Shown piece after piece: positions 9,440-18,376 of a stretch of 59,627 nucleotides of DNA (its first letter is position 1; each line of letters begins with the position of its first letter). Source of the stretch: Helicobacter anseris (GTDB taxonomy: Bacteria; Campylobacterota; Campylobacteria; Campylobacterales; Helicobacteraceae). The position numbers were made by a program, and so were the translations under genes. Below the pieces are notes generated by a model that saw only the letters and a program-made list of their open reading frames with translations, did no database searches and was not told where the DNA came from. The DNA lies in the NCBI GenBank assembly GCA_004368235.1, contig JXTW01000001.1, forward strand, positions 13,539 through 73,165, written 5' to 3'.

Positions 9440-10344
9440 ATTAAACGCCTTAAACTATCAGCAACTAAACTTCTCCCCTCTAAAATCTCATGCACCTCTT
9501 TAGCAATAGGTGTATAAATCCCTCTAGCCTCTGCTAGTTTACAAATAGCATGTGCGCTAATCACACCTTCTGCTACCTCACCAATCTCGCTTAAAATCGC
9601 ATCTAAACTCTTACCTTTAGCAAGACCATACCCCACACGATAGTTTCTAGATAAAACAGATGAAGCAGAAAGAAATAAATCTCCAGCACCACTTAACCCC
9701 AAAAATGTTTCCATATCTGCCCCAAAACTTTTGGCAAATCTATGCATCTCTACAAGTCCACGTGCCAATAAACTAGCTCTAGCATTATTACCCAAGCTAA
9801 GCCCATCACAAATCCCACTAGCAATAGAAATAACATTTTTATATGCTCCAGCTACCTCTCCACCAATCACATCGCCCTTTACATAGCCCTTTATGAAATC
9901 TGGCAAAGCATCAGCAAATCTTTTGGCTAAAGCCTCATTCTCGCTATGTACACATAAAGCACAAGGCAGCTTGTCTAATACCTCTTTAGCAAAGCTAGGT
10001 CCAGCCAAAAAACAAAGATTCTCCATTGGTAAAAAATCTGAAGCAATATCACTAACAAATGCTCCACTCTCCATTTCAATACCCTTACTAGCAAGCATCA
10101 TGAATATATTTTTAGGTAACTTATGGCTTTGAAACCATGTACGCAATGCCTGCGTTTTAATTGCATTGACAAATAAATCAGAATCTAGACTTTCCTCAAA
10201 GTCTACTTGCTTAATAGAGCAGTTAAGCTTAAAGAGGAAAGTAGCAAGATTCTGTCTTGAAACAATCCTTACTTCATTCTTAAAACTAAAAGCAAAAGCA
10301 AGTGCCCTCCCCCAAGCACCCCCACCAAAAATTGTAATCTTCAT
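9433..10344 (-). CDS. gpsA: Glycerol-3-phosphate dehydrogenase (NAD(P)+)
   Basis: GpsA reduces dihydroxyacetone phosphate to sn-glycerol-3-phosphate for phospholipid synthesis. The protein has 303 residues, slightly shorter than enterobacterial forms but normal for Helicobacter. The NAD-binding loop GGGAWG is at residues 7-12. AGPSFAKEV, a catalytic lysine region ([13 protein letters not shown]) and the [10 protein letters not shown] motif are all present. It is the first gene of a minus-strand run that includes the fec genes. The 250-base region upstream contains a perfect 13-bp inverted repeat. Confidence 0.95.
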   Translation of the reverse strand: MKITIFGGGAWGRALAFAFSFKNEVRIVSRQNLATFLFKLNCSIKQVDFEESLDSDLFVNAIKTQALRTWFQSHKLPKNIFMMLASKGIEMESGAFVSDIASDFLPMENLCFLAGPSFAKEVLDKLPCALCVHSENEALAKRFADALPDFIKGYVKGDVIGGEVAGAYKNVISIASGICDGLSLGNNARASLLARGLVEMHRFAKSFGADMETFLGLSGAGDLFLSASSVLSRNYRVGYGLAKGKSLDAILSEIGEVAEGVISAHAICKLAEARGIYTPIAKEVHEILEGRSLVADSLRRLMC

Positions 10345-10407
10345 CTCACTAATCTCTACCTTAATAAATTTTTATCAAATTTTAGCGTGTAAGAGTAAGC
10401 AAGGTCA

Positions 10408-10436
10408 TTAGTTTAGTTATCTAATAACTAAACTAA
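10408..10436. repeat. 13-bp perfect inverted repeat with 3-nt loop
   Basis: The arms are 10408-10420 (TTAGTTTAGTTAT) and 10424-10436 (ATAACTAAACTAA). No run of T follows either arm, so it is a poor intrinsic terminator on either strand. It lies 64 bases upstream of the gpsA start and about 160 bases before the next rightward ORF, a position suited to an operator or a structured leader. Confidence 0.7.
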
Positions 10437-10553
10437 AAATATTTATTGCTTATTGAAGTTGCAATATCTTAATTTAATATGAAACTTACCAAAATAAATC
10501 TAAAAATATTAGACTAAAGTATAAATTTTTAAAAATATTTAAGTAATTTTGAT

Positions 10554-10559
10554 TTAATA
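10554..10559 (+). promoter_or_regulatory. -10 element before the G11 ORF
   Basis: TAATAT preceded by a T/A-rich stretch (TTTTGATT). It lies 39 bases before the ATG at 10598, with a GAGGAG ribosome site in between. Helicobacter sigma-80 promoters depend mostly on the -10 box. Moderate confidence, as the sequence is AT-rich throughout. Confidence 0.4.
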
Positions 10560-10597
10560 TGTTCCTAAATTTTCAATATTATGTGAGGAGTTAATCA

Positions 10598-10889
10598 ATG
10601 AAAGTTTTTACTTTTAAACAAATGGGGGGGGGGGTATAACAAGACTCATCACTCTTATTTAAATGCCATAATACTCTTAATTATAAAACTTAATTCTTTC
10701 ATTCAAACTACTTTTAAAGCTTATCCGATCCTAAAATACAGCAAAACAGAGGATAAATTGAGCAAAAACCAACTCTATCAAATTATCAAAAAATATTTCA
10801 TTTTATCAAGCAGCTACTTGTCAACAAATCAACATTGCAAAATCTATTGTAATCAAAATTCAAGCCATAAAGCATATCTAGTCAATTAG
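10598..10889 (+). pseudogene. Phase-variable short ORF interrupted at an 11-G tract (OFF in this sequence)
   Basis: The ATG has a strong ribosome site (GAGGAG, 7 bases upstream). As sequenced, translation reads M-K-V-F-T-F-K-Q-M-G-G-G-V and then stops, because the ninth codon begins an uninterrupted run of 11 G (10624-10634). With ten G the frame stays open to a TAG at 10887-10889 and encodes 96 residues, beginning MKVFTFKQMGGGYNKTHHSY and followed by a hydrophobic segment (LNAIILLII). A poly-G tract just after the start is typical of phase-variable Helicobacter surface proteins. The 96-residue product may be the remnant of a longer autotransporter whose 3' part was lost. The function is unknown. 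Confidence 0.55.
10624..10634 (+). repeat. Homopolymeric G11 tract
   Basis: Eleven consecutive G inside the short ORF starting at 10598. The first G belongs to the ATG at codon 9. Tracts of this length slip during replication. Ten G (or any length equal to 10 plus a multiple of 3) opens the long frame. Eleven and twelve G give early stops. Confidence 0.95.
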
Positions 10890-10934
10890 AGCAAATAATC
10901 AAAACAACTAGAGATAGTCAATCTAAACTTCCCT

Positions 10935-10980
10935 TCCCGGCAGTTATTAAATCTTGTCTCTTTGATAATAACTGCCGGGA
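10935..10980. repeat. 15-bp perfect inverted repeat with 16-nt loop
   Basis: The arms are 10935-10949 (TCCCGGCAGTTATTA) and 10966-10980 (TAATAACTGCCGGGA). The GC-rich tip stands out from the AT-rich background. No T run follows on either side. The right arm ends 30 bases before the ATG of the outer-membrane protein gene, so on the transcript it would form a 5' leader hairpin just ahead of the ribosome site GAAGGA. A regulatory hairpin, a protein-binding palindrome or a dispersed repeat are all possible. Confidence 0.85.
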
Positions 10981-11010
10981 GGCGGAATCATTTTAACCGA
11001 AGGAATAAAT

Positions 11011-12471
11011 ATGACTAAAAAAAGATTCTTATTTTTGATATTTTTATTTTCAATATACTCGTCAAATCTCTTTGCTCTAAGTTTGAATGAACTTGAGATG
11101 AAAACTCAAAGTGCTTCTCAACAAAATCAACAACTTCAGCAACAGCTTCAAGAGAAATATCAAGACTTTAGCACAAAAATTGGCACACTCATCAATCAAG
11201 ATACCACTCTTAGTGGACAACAAAAAAAATTAACCGATAGCGCTTCATATGCCAACTCTATGAATAACACTGAAGAAAATAAAAAGATTTTAGCACAGAT
11301 AGATGATATCCAAAAGAAAAGAGAAGATGGGCTTAAAGAAATGAAGCAAATCACAGAAACCTACCAAAAAGATAAAACCATGATTACCTCACAACTCCAA
11401 AAGAATCATTCTATCCTATCTGCTCTACAAACTGAACTCAACGAATTAAATACTTATCTAAAGGGAAATAGCAATGATTCTATTAGCTCATTATTTGGCT
11501 CTGGTTTTTCTCTTTTTCTAGCCAACTTAAATTCATTAAATAAAAGAATGGGTGAGCTAAGAGAAAATCCTAACTCTCATGGCATATGGGCTAGAGCATT
11601 TACAGGATTACAGACAACTAAATTTAGTAATCAAACTAATATTTTTTATACAACCATTCAAGGTGGATATGACTATGCCTTTGGATTTAACGAGGCTAAT
11701 AATTATTTAGGTGTAGCCCTAAGCTATACTAATGCAATAGCAAATTATGAAAATACTCTTAATTCTAATGGGGTTGAACTAGCACTCTATAACTCTTATG
11801 TACAAGATGGAGGGAGTAAAGAAAACAATTTTAAAAATGGTTTTTATAATGATACGATTATTAAACTGGGTTACAACCAAACTAATGCAAACATTATCAC
11901 TCATTCAGATGTAGTCCATGGCTTTTTATTTAGCATTTCAGATGAATTAGGCTAGAGATTCTTATTAGGGGGATCAAAACAATGGTATATCGATCCTCAA
12001 ATAGAGCTTGCTATAGCCTATCTAGATCAAAGTATTTTGAAACAAATCTTAGCAGGTCATTCTCTCATAGGAAATCAAGATGCTATTTTTACCTTTAGAG
12101 GAAGGGTTGGATCTAATTTTGGATATAGGTTTGATAGATACACTCAAGATAAAAATTTTAGATCTGAAATTTACTTAGGTAGTTATTTTGTGGGTGATTA
12201 TATAACTGGTGGCAAGATTAATTTCACTCATCCTTATACAACAACTTTTAGCATTTCTCCGCTAAACTCTACAGCCAGATGGACGCTTAATCTAGGAACA
12301 AACTTTACTATCAAAGATCATCATAGAATCTACTTTGATTTTGAAAGAAGTTTCTTTGGCAAGATTATTACCCAATATCAAGTAAGTCTAGGATATAGAT
12401 ATAGTTTTGGTCAAAGTAAATACAGCAAAACAAGAATAGAAGCTCTACAAACATCATACAAAATAATTTAA
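11011..12471 (+). pseudogene. Autotransporter-like outer-membrane beta-barrel protein interrupted by one in-frame TAG
   Basis: The frame runs from ATG 11011 to TAA 12471 with a single TAG at 11953-11955. The same frame continues without a further break, including an ORF from 12037. The N-terminus is a signal peptide ending LFA at about residue 22. A glutamine-rich coiled-coil segment covers about residues 30-155. The barrel part starts at GIWARAFTG, a typical Helicobacter autotransporter barrel opening, and continues after the stop with GGSKQWYIDPQIELAIAYLD and SLGYRYSF. The context SDELG-stop-RFLLGG suggests that a tyrosine codon (TAT or TAC) became TAG. It lacks a large passenger domain. 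Ribosome site GAAGGA. This is a pseudogene, an amber-dependent gene or a sequencing error. Confidence 0.75.
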
Positions 12472-12476
12472 AAAAA

Positions 12477-12486
12477 GGGGGGGGGG
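12477..12486 (+). repeat. Homopolymeric G10 tract
   Basis: Ten G preceded by seven A, beginning 5 bases after the TAA stop of the interrupted outer-membrane gene. It is not inside a recognised reading frame, and the dnaB -10 box is 62 bases away. It may be a leftover of a rearranged phase-variable gene or a recombination site with the G11 tract. Confidence 0.9.
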
Positions 12487-12548
12487 ATCAAATTTAGATA
12501 ATTAAAAAATAAGAAATGCGATCTATTCTATCATTTTCTAAAAAAAGT

Positions 12549-12554
12549 TATACT
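12549..12554 (+). promoter_or_regulatory. -10 element of dnaB
   Basis: TATACT lies 31 bases upstream of the dnaB ATG at 12586, and an AGAGGTG ribosome site lies between them. The spacing is normal for a sigma-80 promoter. Confidence 0.5.
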
Positions 12555-12585
12555 TAAAAATTTATACAAAAATCAAAGAGGTGAT

Positions 12586-14043
12586 ATGACAGAGGTTAGC
12601 AATAGCTTTCAAGCAAATATTGAACGAACCATTCTTGGAGCGATTTTATTTGATCCTAGCATCTTTGATACAATAAGAGAAGAAGTTAGCAATGATGACT
12701 TTTTTTATCCTGCCCATCGCCATATTTATGAGATTTGTAACCATCTTTACATACAAAACAATCCATTAGATATAGAATTTATCAAAAACAAAATTGATAG
12801 CAAGATTATTGGAGATGATGAGCTCTTAAGTATTCTTGCAACCAATCCTATTGCCAATATAGAAAACTATATCACTCTACTTAAAGAGAATTCCTTGAAG
12901 CGCAAACTACATAATCTTGCTATGCTTTTGCGTGAACAAAGTCAAAATGACAATCTTAAAAGTCAAGAAATCCTAGACAACATCGAAAAAAAAATCTATC
13001 TCATCTCCACACAAAGCGTACAAAGTGAATTCAGGAATGCTCAAGAGATTATAGATTCCACAATGGAGAAAATAAAAGAGTTAAAAACTAAAGGAAATCA
13101 ACTTGTAACAGGCATAGCAAGTGGTTTTATAGAGCTTGATAAAACTACTACTGGCTTCAATAAGGGGGATTTGATTATTATTGGTGCTCGCCCTAGTATG
13201 GGTAAAACGACACTTTTTTTAAATATGGCACAAAATATCTTAAAGCATCAAAATGGTGTAGCTGTTTTTAGTCTTGAAATGCCTGCAGAACAGCTGATGC
13301 TAAGAATGCTAAGTGCACTTTCTAATATCCCTCTTCAAAAATTGAAAGTGGGTGATCTCAATGATGATGAGATGATAGAGCTAAGCAAACAAGCAGAATT
13401 TATGGCACAAAAAGATTTTTTTGTCGATGATGGGGGGAATCTTAGCATTTCTACCTTGCGATCTAAACTTAGAAAGCTAAAATCTAAAAATCCAAATATC
13501 CAAATTGCCATTATTGATTATCTTCAGCTTATGCATGGCAATAACAAGGAAAGGCATATTGAGATAAGTGAAATTTCTCGTGGATTAAAAATACTGGCTC
13601 GTGAGCTTCAAATACCTATTATTGCACTTTCTCAATTAAATAGATCGCTAGAAACTCGTGATGATAAAAAACCTATCCTATCAGATCTTAGAGAATCTGG
13701 TTCTATTGAACAGGATGCAGATATTATTTTATTTCTTTATCGTGATGAAGTTTATCATATGAGAGAAATGACCTCAAAGCTAGCTAAATTAGAAAAAGAT
13801 GGCAAAGAATCTGAAGCTAAAAAACAGAAAGAAGCAATCATAAAAGCTAGACAAAAAGATATAGAAAGTGCTGAAATTATTATTGCCAAAAATAGAAATG
13901 GTGAAACTCGTGATATTTCTATCCAATTTAATAAACGCTACACACGCTTTGAAAATATTAGTACAGAAAAAGAAACTTCTTATACACCCACAAAAATGAA
14001 TGATACTTCCATTGAAGTGAGTATGCCAGGTATCATAATCTAA
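12586..14043 (+). CDS. dnaB: Replicative DNA helicase
   Basis: A 485-residue hexameric replicative helicase that unwinds DNA at the fork. The N-terminal DnaB domain (about 1-150) is followed by a RecA-like core with Walker A GARPSMGKTT at residues 200-209, Walker B IAIIDYLQLM near 307-316, and the SQLNRSLE and DLRESGSIEQDAD motifs. The last 50 residues are the usual variable tail. The ribosome site is AGAGGTG. In H. pylori the next gene is also comEC, so this block is conserved. No intein is present. Confidence 0.97.
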   Translation: MTEVSNSFQANIERTILGAILFDPSIFDTIREEVSNDDFFYPAHRHIYEICNHLYIQNNPLDIEFIKNKIDSKIIGDDELLSILATNPIANIENYITLLKENSLKRKLHNLAMLLREQSQNDNLKSQEILDNIEKKIYLISTQSVQSEFRNAQEIIDSTMEKIKELKTKGNQLVTGIASGFIELDKTTTGFNKGDLIIIGARPSMGKTTLFLNMAQNILKHQNGVAVFSLEMPAEQLMLRMLSALSNIPLQKLKVGDLNDDEMIELSKQAEFMAQKDFFVDDGGNLSISTLRSKLRKLKSKNPNIQIAIIDYLQLMHGNNKERHIEISEISRGLKILARELQIPIIALSQLNRSLETRDDKKPILSDLRESGSIEQDADIILFLYRDEVYHMREMTSKLAKLEKDGKESEAKKQKEAIIKARQKDIESAEIIIAKNRNGETRDISIQFNKRYTRFENISTEKETSYTPTKMNDTSIEVSMPGIII

Positions 14044-14054
14044 TTCTCAATGTA

Positions 14055-15401
14055 ATGAGAAATTTTTTTCATCTATCCATAGAATATTTTAAAAAAATTA
14101 AACCTCCTAAAAAACCACACTCCTCACCATTTCAAACTAGGTTTCTTACAAGCTATCATCAATGGTTGATATTTTTTGGCATATGTATTGGTATTTTTAA
14201 TCTCAATCTTTATAGAGACTATAAAGATTATCAACATTACACCAAAAATAACTCCTTAGTACTTGAAGCTACTGTGCAACTTCAATACAAAAAAAGTAAA
14301 AATAATCATCAATATTTTGTCCTTAAGCTAGAAGATGAGAGAGGTCATATATTTTATACCACATCAAGATTAGATCTAAAGCCGCTAGAATATAAAAAAC
14401 TAAGAATTTATGGTCGCCTTAGTCAATGCAGTTTTATAGAGTTTCTAAAAAGTTGCTATCTTCATACCTTTAGTCTCTCTGTGCTACCAAATAAAAGCTT
14501 TAAGTCTCCCCTAAGATCTTGGATAAACTCTCAACATAGTGATACTAATAGTGCTATTTTATACCGCGCGCTATTCTTTGGAGATAATATCAATCTAGTC
14601 TGGCGTGAATTTAGTAATACAACAGGTATTGCCCATATTATTGCAATTAGTGGTTTTCATCTTGGTGTCTTAAGCGTTATGGTCTTTTTTCTATCTTTCA
14701 TATTTTATCGACCACTACAAAAGCGATATTTTCCCTATCGTAATATTTTTTATGATTTAGGGGCACTTGTACTTATATCTATGTTTTTTTATCTTTTACT
14801 TCTTGAGTTTCAACCTTCTTTTTTTAGAGCCTTTCTTATGGCAACCTTAGGATTTATATTCTATTATAGTGGAGTTAAAATACTTTCTTTTGAAAGCCTC
14901 ATTCTAGCATCCAGTATCGCTATTGCTCTTTTTCCTGGATTTTTATGGAATATTGGTTTCATTCTATCTGTTTTTGGCGTATTTTATATCCTACTTTTTG
15001 TAAACCATATGCCTAAGCTACCCCTACTAGGATACTTTATAGTTTTTGATTGTGTTATTTTTCTACTTATGGGACCCATTGTTCATTTTTACTTTCCATA
15101 TTTTTCACCTTATCAATTTGTTAGCATTCCCATTTCTATAATTTTTGGTCCATTCTTCTTGCTTGTCTTGGGCTTGCACTTTTTAAGTTTTGGCAATACT
15201 TTTGACTTCATCTATATCTGGGCACTATCTCATAAAATAAATTATATTGAATTCTTCACACCGCTATGGCTATTTTTACTTTACATATCCCTCTCACTCT
15301 TATCTATTAAATTTAGATTATTATTTTTTACTCTTATTGTCTTAAGTGGGATTTTCTATGCATTTTTGTGCATAAGATATATCCTTATTAGTTTTTGCTA
15401 A
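14055..15401 (+). CDS. comEC: ComEC/Rec2 family DNA-uptake channel (short form)
   Basis: A 448-residue polytopic membrane protein. The competence-domain motif HIIAISGFHLGVL is at about residues 193-205 and several hydrophobic helices follow. It ends after the membrane core, so the metallo-beta-lactamase-like nuclease domain of long ComEC proteins is absent. The short form is usual in Helicobacter. It moves single-stranded DNA across the inner membrane during natural transformation. It starts 11 bases after the dnaB stop, so co-transcription is likely. The pseudopilin genes elsewhere in the window could form the outer part of the same pathway. Confidence 0.9.
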   Translation: MRNFFHLSIEYFKKIKPPKKPHSSPFQTRFLTSYHQWLIFFGICIGIFNLNLYRDYKDYQHYTKNNSLVLEATVQLQYKKSKNNHQYFVLKLEDERGHIFYTTSRLDLKPLEYKKLRIYGRLSQCSFIEFLKSCYLHTFSLSVLPNKSFKSPLRSWINSQHSDTNSAILYRALFFGDNINLVWREFSNTTGIAHIIAISGFHLGVLSVMVFFLSFIFYRPLQKRYFPYRNIFYDLGALVLISMFFYLLLLEFQPSFFRAFLMATLGFIFYYSGVKILSFESLILASSIAIALFPGFLWNIGFILSVFGVFYILLFVNHMPKLPLLGYFIVFDCVIFLLMGPIVHFYFPYFSPYQFVSIPISIIFGPFFLLVLGLHFLSFGNTFDFIYIWALSHKINYIEFFTPLWLFLLYISLSLLSIKFRLLFFTLIVLSGIFYAFLCIRYILISFC

Positions 15402-15433
15402 AATACATCAAAAAGTCTCAAGGATTTTAAACT

Positions 15434-16480
15434 ATGTATGCTATCACAGGTGGAGGAACAGGTGGACATCTTGCCATAGCTAAAGCCTTAGCCATAGCCC
15501 TTAAGGAAAAAAAACAATCAGTTATTTATATTGGTTCACGCAACGGACAGGATATGTCCTGGTTTGAATTTGATAAAACTTTTGATGCAGCCTATTTTCT
15601 TAACACTACAGGTGTGGTTAATAAAAAAGGTACAGGGTATGTTAATGCACTCTTATTGCAAATATTTGCCATTTTTGAAGTACGCAAAATATTTAAACGA
15701 CATAACATTAAGTCTGTTATCAGTGTAGGAGGTTTTAGCGCTGGTCCTGCTAGTATTGGAGCTGTCATATTTTTTAAAAAACTTTTTATTCATGAGCAAA
15801 ATGCCATTAAAGGTAAATTAAATCAAAAATTAAGTCCATTTGCTAAAACTATTTTTGGCAGCTTTGAAAATAAAGAAAAAAATTTTATGCTCACTCCCTA
15901 TCCAGTACGTCAAGAATTTTTCCTTGAGCAATTCCAACGCACACAAGTAAAAACAATCCTTTTTCTAGGTGGCTCACAAGGAGCTGTAGCAATCAATGAC
16001 TTTGCCTTATCTGTTGCCACAGAACTACTATTGCGTGGATATAAAATTATTCATCAATGTGGATCTAAGGACTTTGAAAGAATAAATCAAGAATATATTA
16101 AAATGGAAATTCGTAAAAAAATAGAACTTTTTAGTTTTGATTCTAATATTTTAAAATATATCGCAAAAAGCGATATATGCGTATGTCGAGCTGGGGCTAG
16201 TAGTATATGGGAGCTAGCTGCTAGTGGGATACCTTGTATTTATATACCCTATCCATATGCTGCTGGAAATCATCAATATCATAATGCTAGATTCTTTGAG
16301 CTTAAAGAGCTTGGTATAAGCATTGATCAAAGTCGTTTAAATGAAAAAATTTTTTTTGAAGCTTTAGATAATATCTCTGAAAATATATCTACAATGAGCA
16401 AAGGGCTGCAAAATATCATACAAAAAAATGGTGCTAATAAAATCATCTCTGAAGTGATGTCCCAGTCTGAAGAGGCGTAG
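15434..16480 (+). CDS. murG: UDP-GlcNAc:undecaprenyl-pyrophosphoryl-MurNAc-pentapeptide GlcNAc transferase
   Basis: MurG converts lipid I to lipid II in peptidoglycan synthesis on the inner face of the membrane. The protein has 348 residues. The N-terminal loop GGGTGGH is at residues 6-12, SVGGFSAGPA lies in the N-terminal domain, and the C-terminal donor-site motif CRAGASSIWELAA is followed by P(Y)PYAAGNHQ. The ribosome site is AAGGA. Its 3' end overlaps the convergent wecA-like gene by 38 bases. Confidence 0.96.
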   Translation: MYAITGGGTGGHLAIAKALAIALKEKKQSVIYIGSRNGQDMSWFEFDKTFDAAYFLNTTGVVNKKGTGYVNALLLQIFAIFEVRKIFKRHNIKSVISVGGFSAGPASIGAVIFFKKLFIHEQNAIKGKLNQKLSPFAKTIFGSFENKEKNFMLTPYPVRQEFFLEQFQRTQVKTILFLGGSQGAVAINDFALSVATELLLRGYKIIHQCGSKDFERINQEYIKMEIRKKIELFSFDSNILKYIAKSDICVCRAGASSIWELAASGIPCIYIPYPYAAGNHQYHNARFFELKELGISIDQSRLNEKIFFEALDNISENISTMSKGLQNIIQKNGANKIISEVMSQSEEA

Positions 16481-17432
16481 TCTTAGCCCTACTTAAAAAA
16501 TAATAAAATATACAATAACAAAGTATAAAGATAAGACTTGCTAACATATATCCTGATGCAGAATTTGCCAAATTTACAACCAAAATAAGATAGATTCCAT
16601 ATAAAATCAATAGGCATAATGATGCTTTAGCATTTCCCATAATAGAAAATAATAAACTATGTAAATGCAAAGAATCTGGTTGCATAGCCTTAGCACCTTT
16701 TAGCTTTCTACGAATAATAGAAAAAACAACCTCCCATACAGGATAAATCATTAATGCCAGTCCAAGCCACGCTGAAAATCCTTCATTGCTCATCCATGCT
16801 AATAAAAAACCAATCAAAGCACCTAAAAAATAAGCCCCACCATCACCTAAAAAAATTTTCCCTAATGGAAAATTAAGCACAAAAAAACCAAAACTTGCAC
16901 ATAATCCAACTAATGCAATATGGCTAATAGCCCCATCACTAAGATAAAAAATAGCCCCTAAAACCAACATAGCTACACCACTAGATAAGCCATTAAGCCC
17001 ATCAATAATATTAAGTGCATTGCATACCCCGCAAATCCCAAAAATACTAAAAATAATACTTGCATAAAAAGATAAAGTAAGAATAGGCGATAAATCGCTA
17101 ATAAGCCCATAACCACTAAAAAGCATAAGTGCAATACCAAAAATCTGGATACAAAGTCTATAAATAGGTCTTATAAAATCATACAAATCTTCTAGCAATC
17201 CTCCTAAAAAAACTATAAAAAGACCCAATATAATCCAGTTCAAATCGCCAAACCCTACACCAAAGGCTAGAAAAATCCCTATGCCTCCTATGCGAGGTGT
17301 GCTTATATAGTGCATCTTTTGAGGTTTAGATTTACTAGCCAAGTCTAAACCAATATGCATATATCTACTCAAAAAAATAACTAGCAGATCTATAATAAAA
17401 GCTATTAAAATCAACATTATATATTGCATCAT
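16443..17432 (-). CDS. wecA: Undecaprenyl-phosphate glycosyl-1-phosphate transferase (MraY/WecA family)
   Basis: A 329-residue membrane enzyme with about ten hydrophobic segments. The family motifs are visible: a polar cytosolic loop with KMHYISTPRIGGIGIF, NIIDGLNGLSSG, and KIFLGDGGAYFLGAL. The family moves a sugar-1-phosphate from UDP-sugar onto undecaprenyl phosphate to start O-antigen or another surface glycan. H. pylori WecA is the closest parallel. MraY is less likely, since it is normally found with cell-wall genes and carries an HHH motif. The start overlaps the preceding ATPase stop by 4 bases. The symbol is probable, not certain. Confidence 0.8.
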   Translation of the reverse strand: MMQYIMLILIAFIIDLLVIFLSRYMHIGLDLASKSKPQKMHYISTPRIGGIGIFLAFGVGFGDLNWIILGLFIVFLGGLLEDLYDFIRPIYRLCIQIFGIALMLFSGYGLISDLSPILTLSFYASIIFSIFGICGVCNALNIIDGLNGLSSGVAMLVLGAIFYLSDGAISHIALVGLCASFGFFVLNFPLGKIFLGDGGAYFLGALIGFLLAWMSNEGFSAWLGLALMIYPVWEVVFSIIRRKLKGAKAMQPDSLHLHSLLFSIMGNAKASLCLLILYGIYLILVVNLANSASGYMLASLIFILCYCIFYYFLSRAKTTPLQTGTSLQR

Positions 17433-18376
17433 TTCTCTTTTATATCCATATCAAAACTTTCTTGAAGCATTTTAGCCTGCGAGTTTAATTGATTAAACTT
17501 TTGCTCTCTAATGAGATTCCTTAAAGCAGCATTAATAGGCGTAAACTCATAATAAATCTTATTATCTATGCGATATTGCATCAATATCCCGCACAATGAT
17601 TGGGCTAGCTCATAACTAGCCCTAGTCATATCCTTAAAACCTGATAAGAATCTCAAAACCACACTGCTCACATCACCACCATGGATCGTAGCTAAAACAA
17701 AATGTCCAGTCTGGGATGCTAAAAGTGCAGATTGTATACTCTCTTCTTCTCGCAATTCTCCTACAAAGATCACATCCACATCCTGCCTCAAAGCACAAAT
17801 AATCCCACTCTCAAAACTCTGGGTATCTCTGCCTACTTCTCTATAGCTAAAAATTGATTTAGTATGCGATAGGCGATATTCTATTGGATCTTCAATACAA
17901 ACAATATGACAAGGCTTAAGATCAGCTAAATATCTTAAAATATGGCTAGCAGAAGTGCTTTTACCACTTCCTGTAGCTCCTGCGATTAAAAATAAACCAC
18001 TTGCACAATTTATGCTATTTTTTAATGATGAAAGCTTTTCAAAAATAGGTACTGATCTAATAGCAGAAGGTAAGATTCTAAAATTTAAAGCTGGATTGCC
18101 TTCACTTAAAAATACATGGACACGCATAAAGAAATTTTCAAACTTTAAAGAAAAACTTTGTTCAACTCCATTATAAAGCTTTTCCATATTATTGGCATTA
18201 AAATGTTGATGCAAAAAATCTGCGATCAATATCAAAGAAGCAGCTTTATCCTGATAAAGATACCCACCAAAAGCAATCTCCCCAAAACACTTATAAAAAT
18301 AGCTACCATCTACAGTAATATAAATATCACTAATCTCATCTAACTTTAAATATTTAAATGCATCAAGGAGTTGCAT
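17429..18376 (-). CDS. PilT/GspE-type secretion ATPase
   Basis: A 315-residue hexameric ATPase of the type IV pilus/type II secretion superfamily. Walker A is GATGSGKST at residues 133-141, the Asp box CIEDPIEY at 160-167, Walker B DVDVIFVGE at 199-207, and the His box TGHFVLATIHGGD around 223-235. The size and single N-terminal domain are closer to PilT (retraction) than to GspE. The residues before the His box are typical of PilT (AS.TGH.V.ATIH). It overlaps the upstream pseudopilin-like gene by 14 bases, placing it in the same operon as three pseudopilins. It probably drives pseudopilus dynamics in DNA uptake. No cognate platform protein or secretin is visible in the window. Confidence 0.85.
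   Translation of the reverse strand: MQLLDAFKYLKLDEISDIYITVDGSYFYKCFGEIAFGGYLYQDKAASLILIADFLHQHFNANNMEKLYNGVEQSFSLKFENFFMRVHVFLSEGNPALNFRILPSAIRSVPIFEKLSSLKNSINCASGLFLIAGATGSGKSTSASHILRYLADLKPCHIVCIEDPIEYRLSHTKSIFSYREVGRDTQSFESGIICALRQDVDVIFVGELREEESIQSALLASQTGHFVLATIHGGDVSSVVLRFLSGFKDMTRASYELAQSLCGILMQYRIDNKIYYEFTPINAALRNLIREQKFNQLNSQAKMLQESFDMDIKEK

Larger units (their letters stand above)
10345..10597. other. Intergenic region upstream of gpsA and of the G11 ORF
   Basis: A very AT-rich non-coding stretch between the divergent gpsA (minus) and the short poly-G ORF (plus). It contains a 13-bp perfect inverted repeat (10408-10436), a TAATAT -10-like box at 10554-10559 facing right, and a GAGGAG ribosome site at 10585-10590 directly before the ATG at 10598. 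I see no further gene. Confidence 0.6.

Noticed and set aside
12477-12486. G10 tract as a dnaB promoter spacer switch
   Set aside because: It is about 60 bases upstream of the -10 box, too far to set the -35/-10 spacing.
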